The notes under the pieces: model-generated
The model's input: only the letters and a program-made list of their open reading frames with translations
What the model was told of the DNA's origin: nothing
Databases searched by the model: none
Origin: Asterionellopsis glacialis
Taxonomy: Eukaryota > Bacillariophyta > Plagiogrammaphyceae > Rhaphoneidales > Asterionellopsidaceae
Direction: 5' to 3'
DNA: 20,021 nucleotides
NCBI GenBank assembly: GCA_014885115.2
Contig: WKLE02002835.1
Coordinates: 1 to 20,021 of the forward strand
Program-made: the position numbers and the translations under genes
Part shown: positions 17,219 to 20,021 of the stretch, one piece after another
Position numbering within the stretch: the stretch's first letter is position 1
How the letters are laid out: every line of letters starts with the position of its first letter

Positions 17219-17868
17219 CCTTGATGTTGTATATATGTATCAAGCTGACAATCCTCTAGTGTAGATTGTGTAGATCATCAGAGTAAACCATTCTCCTCCT
17301 GTTTTAACAAACAGAGGTGAGCAAAGTTCTTGTGTCTGGAATTACAATAAAAAGCTCAGTTTGTCATTTTTGAAAGTAACAAACCAACCTATTTACCAAT
17401 AAGTCAGGACATTCAAAAGAGTTTGCTAGTGGTTTGGAAACAAATGAATGGACCTTGTTTCCGGAAATTTGGGGCATTCATCAAGAGGTTGATGTCACTA
17501 CAAAAAAGGAGGTATTGATTTTAAAATTCACTGGATCCATTAATCTGATGCACTTGGAGACTAAAATCAAGAAAATTTCAAAATAAAATCCAAGTAGATA
17601 AAAGTCTGAATTATTGTATAAAGGGGCTGCGGGAAAATACAGATGTCATGTATTTTTCAAAAATTCATAGCCATGTAAAAATTTCATTTTGAACAATGAT
17701 GAATTGCTGCAAGCTTCTTCTTTGTGTTGCGTGTTTATTGGTATTGCAATTTTCAAAACTAAAGAAAGATTTATAAAATAAAATTGTCAACCTTTAAACT
17801 AAAACAATTAAATTTATACAAAACTTATTTTCTACTTTTTCATGACTACTTGACAAAAAGCCATAAAT
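17219..17868. other. Long AT-rich gap, nothing recognised
   Basis: This is where the rest of the transposase should lie on the minus strand, but translations of all frames give no catalytic motif. The sequence is A+T rich with many stops. Confidence 0.45.
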
Positions 17869-18306
17869 CTAAGAAACAGTCATGTCATCATCATTGTCAT
17901 CACCACTGAAACAATTTTCATCCAAATCAAGATCTTCTTCACCACAACCCACAATTGTCACATATTCAGCAGCATGGATAACTTTCTTTGCCTTTCTAGG
18001 CTTTTCGTTACAAATAAGTTCAATGGATAAAAAACAATGCATCTAATTGATTTCAATCATACTTTCATTTGTATGATTTACCCACTGAAAGGTGGGTTCC
18101 AAAGAAGGAGTTTCTTTGACATTAAAAGGAAGTTCAATGTACATGATGGTAAAAAGGTCTTCCATGTCATTTGCTTTCTTTAATGCTTGAATTTGTTCTT
18201 GCTGCTCCTTTGCTCTGACTAATTTCTTACCTGTTACTCTTTCACCGCCACATGAGAGAGGACCCAGTATAACTGTACAGACACCCAATCTACTATACGT
18301 ATACAT
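17869..18306 (-). pseudogene. Short relic with coiled-coil start and acidic C-terminus, one internal stop
   Basis: The minus-strand frame reads KKLVRAKEQQEQIQALKKA, then MEDLFTIMYIELPFN and PTFQWVNHTNESMIEIN to TAG at 18043-18045. It then continues in phase through NEKPRKAKKVIHAAEYV and an acidic end (EEDLDLDENCFSGDDNDDDM) to TAG at 17869-17871. The internal TAG could come from one CAG-to-TAG change. The first dozen codons, near 18,270-18,306, may belong to the neighbouring element rather than this protein. The family is not recognised. Confidence 0.4.
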
Positions 18307-18315
18307 CAGTATACG
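18298..18315. repeat. Perfect 7-bp hairpin at a composition boundary
   Basis: CGTATAC (18298-18304) and GTATACG (18309-18315) flank the loop ATCA. It sits 20 bp before the ATG of the last large frame, where the base composition changes from AT-rich to more balanced. It might mark the 5' edge or leader of the element that follows. Confidence 0.55.
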
Positions 18316-18335
18316 CTTACGTAATCAAGACGATT

Positions 18336-20021
18336 ATGCTCGTTGGCCGAGGAACTGGTGGTCGAGGACGCGGCAATGGCCGCGGAGACCGCTCAAGCGC
18401 ACCACCAAGTGTAACGCGTATCACGGACACGTCTCCACAGTCCCATACCCACCCAGACAACGTTGCTCCAACGTTGCACCAAGAAGATGATGGTCCCTGG
18501 ACTACAGTATCACGTAACAACAAGTCAAGTGCTGCCATTGGCAGCGAGCGTTCAACCTGCTACAAGTACCGCATTCACGTACACATGACATTAGCAAAAG
18601 ACAACAACACTAACTTCATCAACGTACCGCATCACCAACGACTTTTCTGCAACGAACTTTTTCGTGTCGACAAAACAACAACGTGCTTCAAATGGAGAGA
18701 ATAGGAATCCCCCGACGTTACTACCAAAACCAATCCCATTACGGCAGCAGCACAACTCCCCAATGACAAACAGAAATTATCCAAATGGATAGTAGCCGGA
18801 ACGACGGCATCCACAAACACATCGAACGCACAGGTTCTCAAGTTCTATATGTTCATCGAAACGTCGACACAGTATCGTGATTTTCACGAACTTATGAAAC
18901 CGTGGCTTACCGCCAATAAACACCGCATGTGGACTTCAAAGCTTCGTACCACTAACAACCGGATTCTAGCCTGGGTAAAGGACGCACATCCCGACTGGAC
19001 GCGTCTCGACGAACTCCAGAAATCACTATCTGAACTTATTATCCTAAACTCTGAATTTATGACCTGTGAGATTGATCTTCGTCCTCGTAAGAGTTGACTT
19101 GGCAAAGGTCCCCAAGCCATGTTTATCTGGAGCATAGGCATAACATGTAGTCTTCCACATGTTAATCCATATCTCCAAGCATTAATACAAGGATTCGTTG
19201 ATAAAGAAAATCTTCCCAAAAACCTTTGACACATTCAAATTATTCCGTACCACGAAGTGGAAGGCTTAATTACAAACGATGACATCATAGGACTCGCTCG
19301 AGATCACGACAACTTAATGGTTCAACTCAGAAAGAAATCTATCATAGGATACGGCGATTTATTCACACAACATGCAATAAAAACCGATGGCGAAGATGTC
19401 GCGGACTCCCATGCTAGCTACAGCCTTCAAGAATTTCTTCTTCTACGCAAGTCAGCGAGTGGTACGCATCTATTTCACTCCGTTGAAAGCAGGGGACCCA
19501 ACGGGTACCTTGTAATTTTCAAAGAACACCTCGCTCAAGAAGTTCATAAGTTTTTTCACCATATCCATGATCACTTAACTAAAACGTTCACTGAAGAATT
19601 TGTTACAAAATACATTACGGACGTCAAGTCTCACGTCAACGAAATCGATCTACGCGACAATAATTCTGCCATCTCGTCATTCAGCATTGCTGAAACATAC
19701 TACCAAACCATCAAGCCACGCAAACATGCTACATTTGCTCCTGATGTCAATGACAATAACAGCACCCAACCAGCTACCTCTGGCGCATATAATCCTAGGA
19801 AACGATCTCAGATTACTCTTACATACAGCGCAACCGACGATATCTTGTCTCTCGGCTCCCGATCTGCTCAAGGGACATCAAACAACGCATGGAACAATCC
19901 CCCAAATTTAACAGGAACAATCCCACCACCCTCACCTGAGTCAATGATTACAAATCTTGATGACACCACTATATCGACGCTCAAAACAGACGTCCAATCC
20001 TGGTTCAATGAAATGCATGAT
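18336..20021 (+). pseudogene. First-ORF (Gag-like) protein of a mobile element, three in-frame stops, runs off the window
   Basis: From ATG 18336 one reading frame continues to the last base (562 codons) with no frameshift, interrupted only by TAG 18702-18704, TGA 19095-19097 and TGA 19227-19229. It starts with an Arg/Gly-rich stretch (GRGTGGRGRGNGRGDRSS), typical of nucleic-acid binding. A polar linker (DDGPWTTVSRNNKSS) and a folded-looking core follow: LSKWIVAGTTAST, FYMFIETSTQYRDFHELMKP, ILAWVKDAHPDWTRLDELQK, LGKGPQAMFIWSIGITCSLP, HLFHSVESRGPNGYLVIFKE. A disordered Asn/Ser/Pro region comes after about residue 470. The layout recalls Gag-like or ORF1 proteins next to reverse transcriptases in diatom mobile elements. 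No polymerase is within the window. G+C content is higher than in the sequence to its left, suggesting a younger or different insertion. Confidence 0.55.

Noticed and set aside
4000..19300. Possible nuclear code in which TAA/TAG mean Gln
   Set aside because: The intact photosystem II-type gene ends with TAA in the expected place, TGA stops also occur in relics, and frameshifts are frequent, so decay explains the in-frame stops.

Overview
This window looks like nuclear DNA of a photosynthetic stramenopile, most likely a diatom. The best evidence is a minus-strand gene (9717-10391) whose product has a three-part targeting leader: an ER signal peptide ending in an ASAF-like site, then a twin-arginine thylakoid signal, then a mature domain resembling the PsbQ-fold extrinsic proteins of photosystem II (Psb31/PsbQ' type). 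The Ty3/gypsy remnant also has Gag and Pol motifs of the kind seen in diatom retrotransposons. Species cannot be told from the sequence. No rRNA, tRNA, CRISPR array or bacterial operon structure was seen.

Layout. 1-3800 holds AT-rich repeats: a complex tandem repeat (132-440), GGAATTCC-rich foldbacks (651-760), a 602-bp element with 25-bp terminal inverted repeats (1313-1914), a broken unrecognised reading frame (2184-2695) and three copies of a ~180-bp tandem repeat (2884-3423). 3957-6034 is a heavily broken hAT-like transposase. A 530-bp element with terminal inverted repeats (6035-6564) appears to have landed in its 3' coding end. 7279-10391 is the only clearly host-like, intact interval. 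It has a secreted or type I membrane protein gene (+), a degraded or intron-split membrane protein tail (-), and the lumenal photosystem II-type gene (-).

10,440-17,870 is again transposon debris: short relic frames, a coiled-coil/proline-rich frame (-), a truncated Ty3/gypsy element (12511-14699), a 119-bp foldback, a Gln/Asn-rich broken frame (15835-16807), and the C-terminal end of a Tc1/mariner-IS630-type transposase (-). From about 18,300 to the window edge the base composition becomes richer in G+C. One reading frame runs unbroken by frameshifts for 562 codons but carries three in-frame stops. It looks like a first-ORF (Gag-like) protein of a mobile element that continues outside the window.

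Most of the window is therefore a graveyard of different mobile elements around a small island of host genes. I do not see a convincing new biological system. The observations most worth checking are the nested insertion at 6035-6564 that fits the frame of the older transposase, the stop-only decay of the 18336-20021 frame, the stop codon inside the protease active site of the Ty3 relic, and the overlooked membrane-protein tail at 8829-9071.
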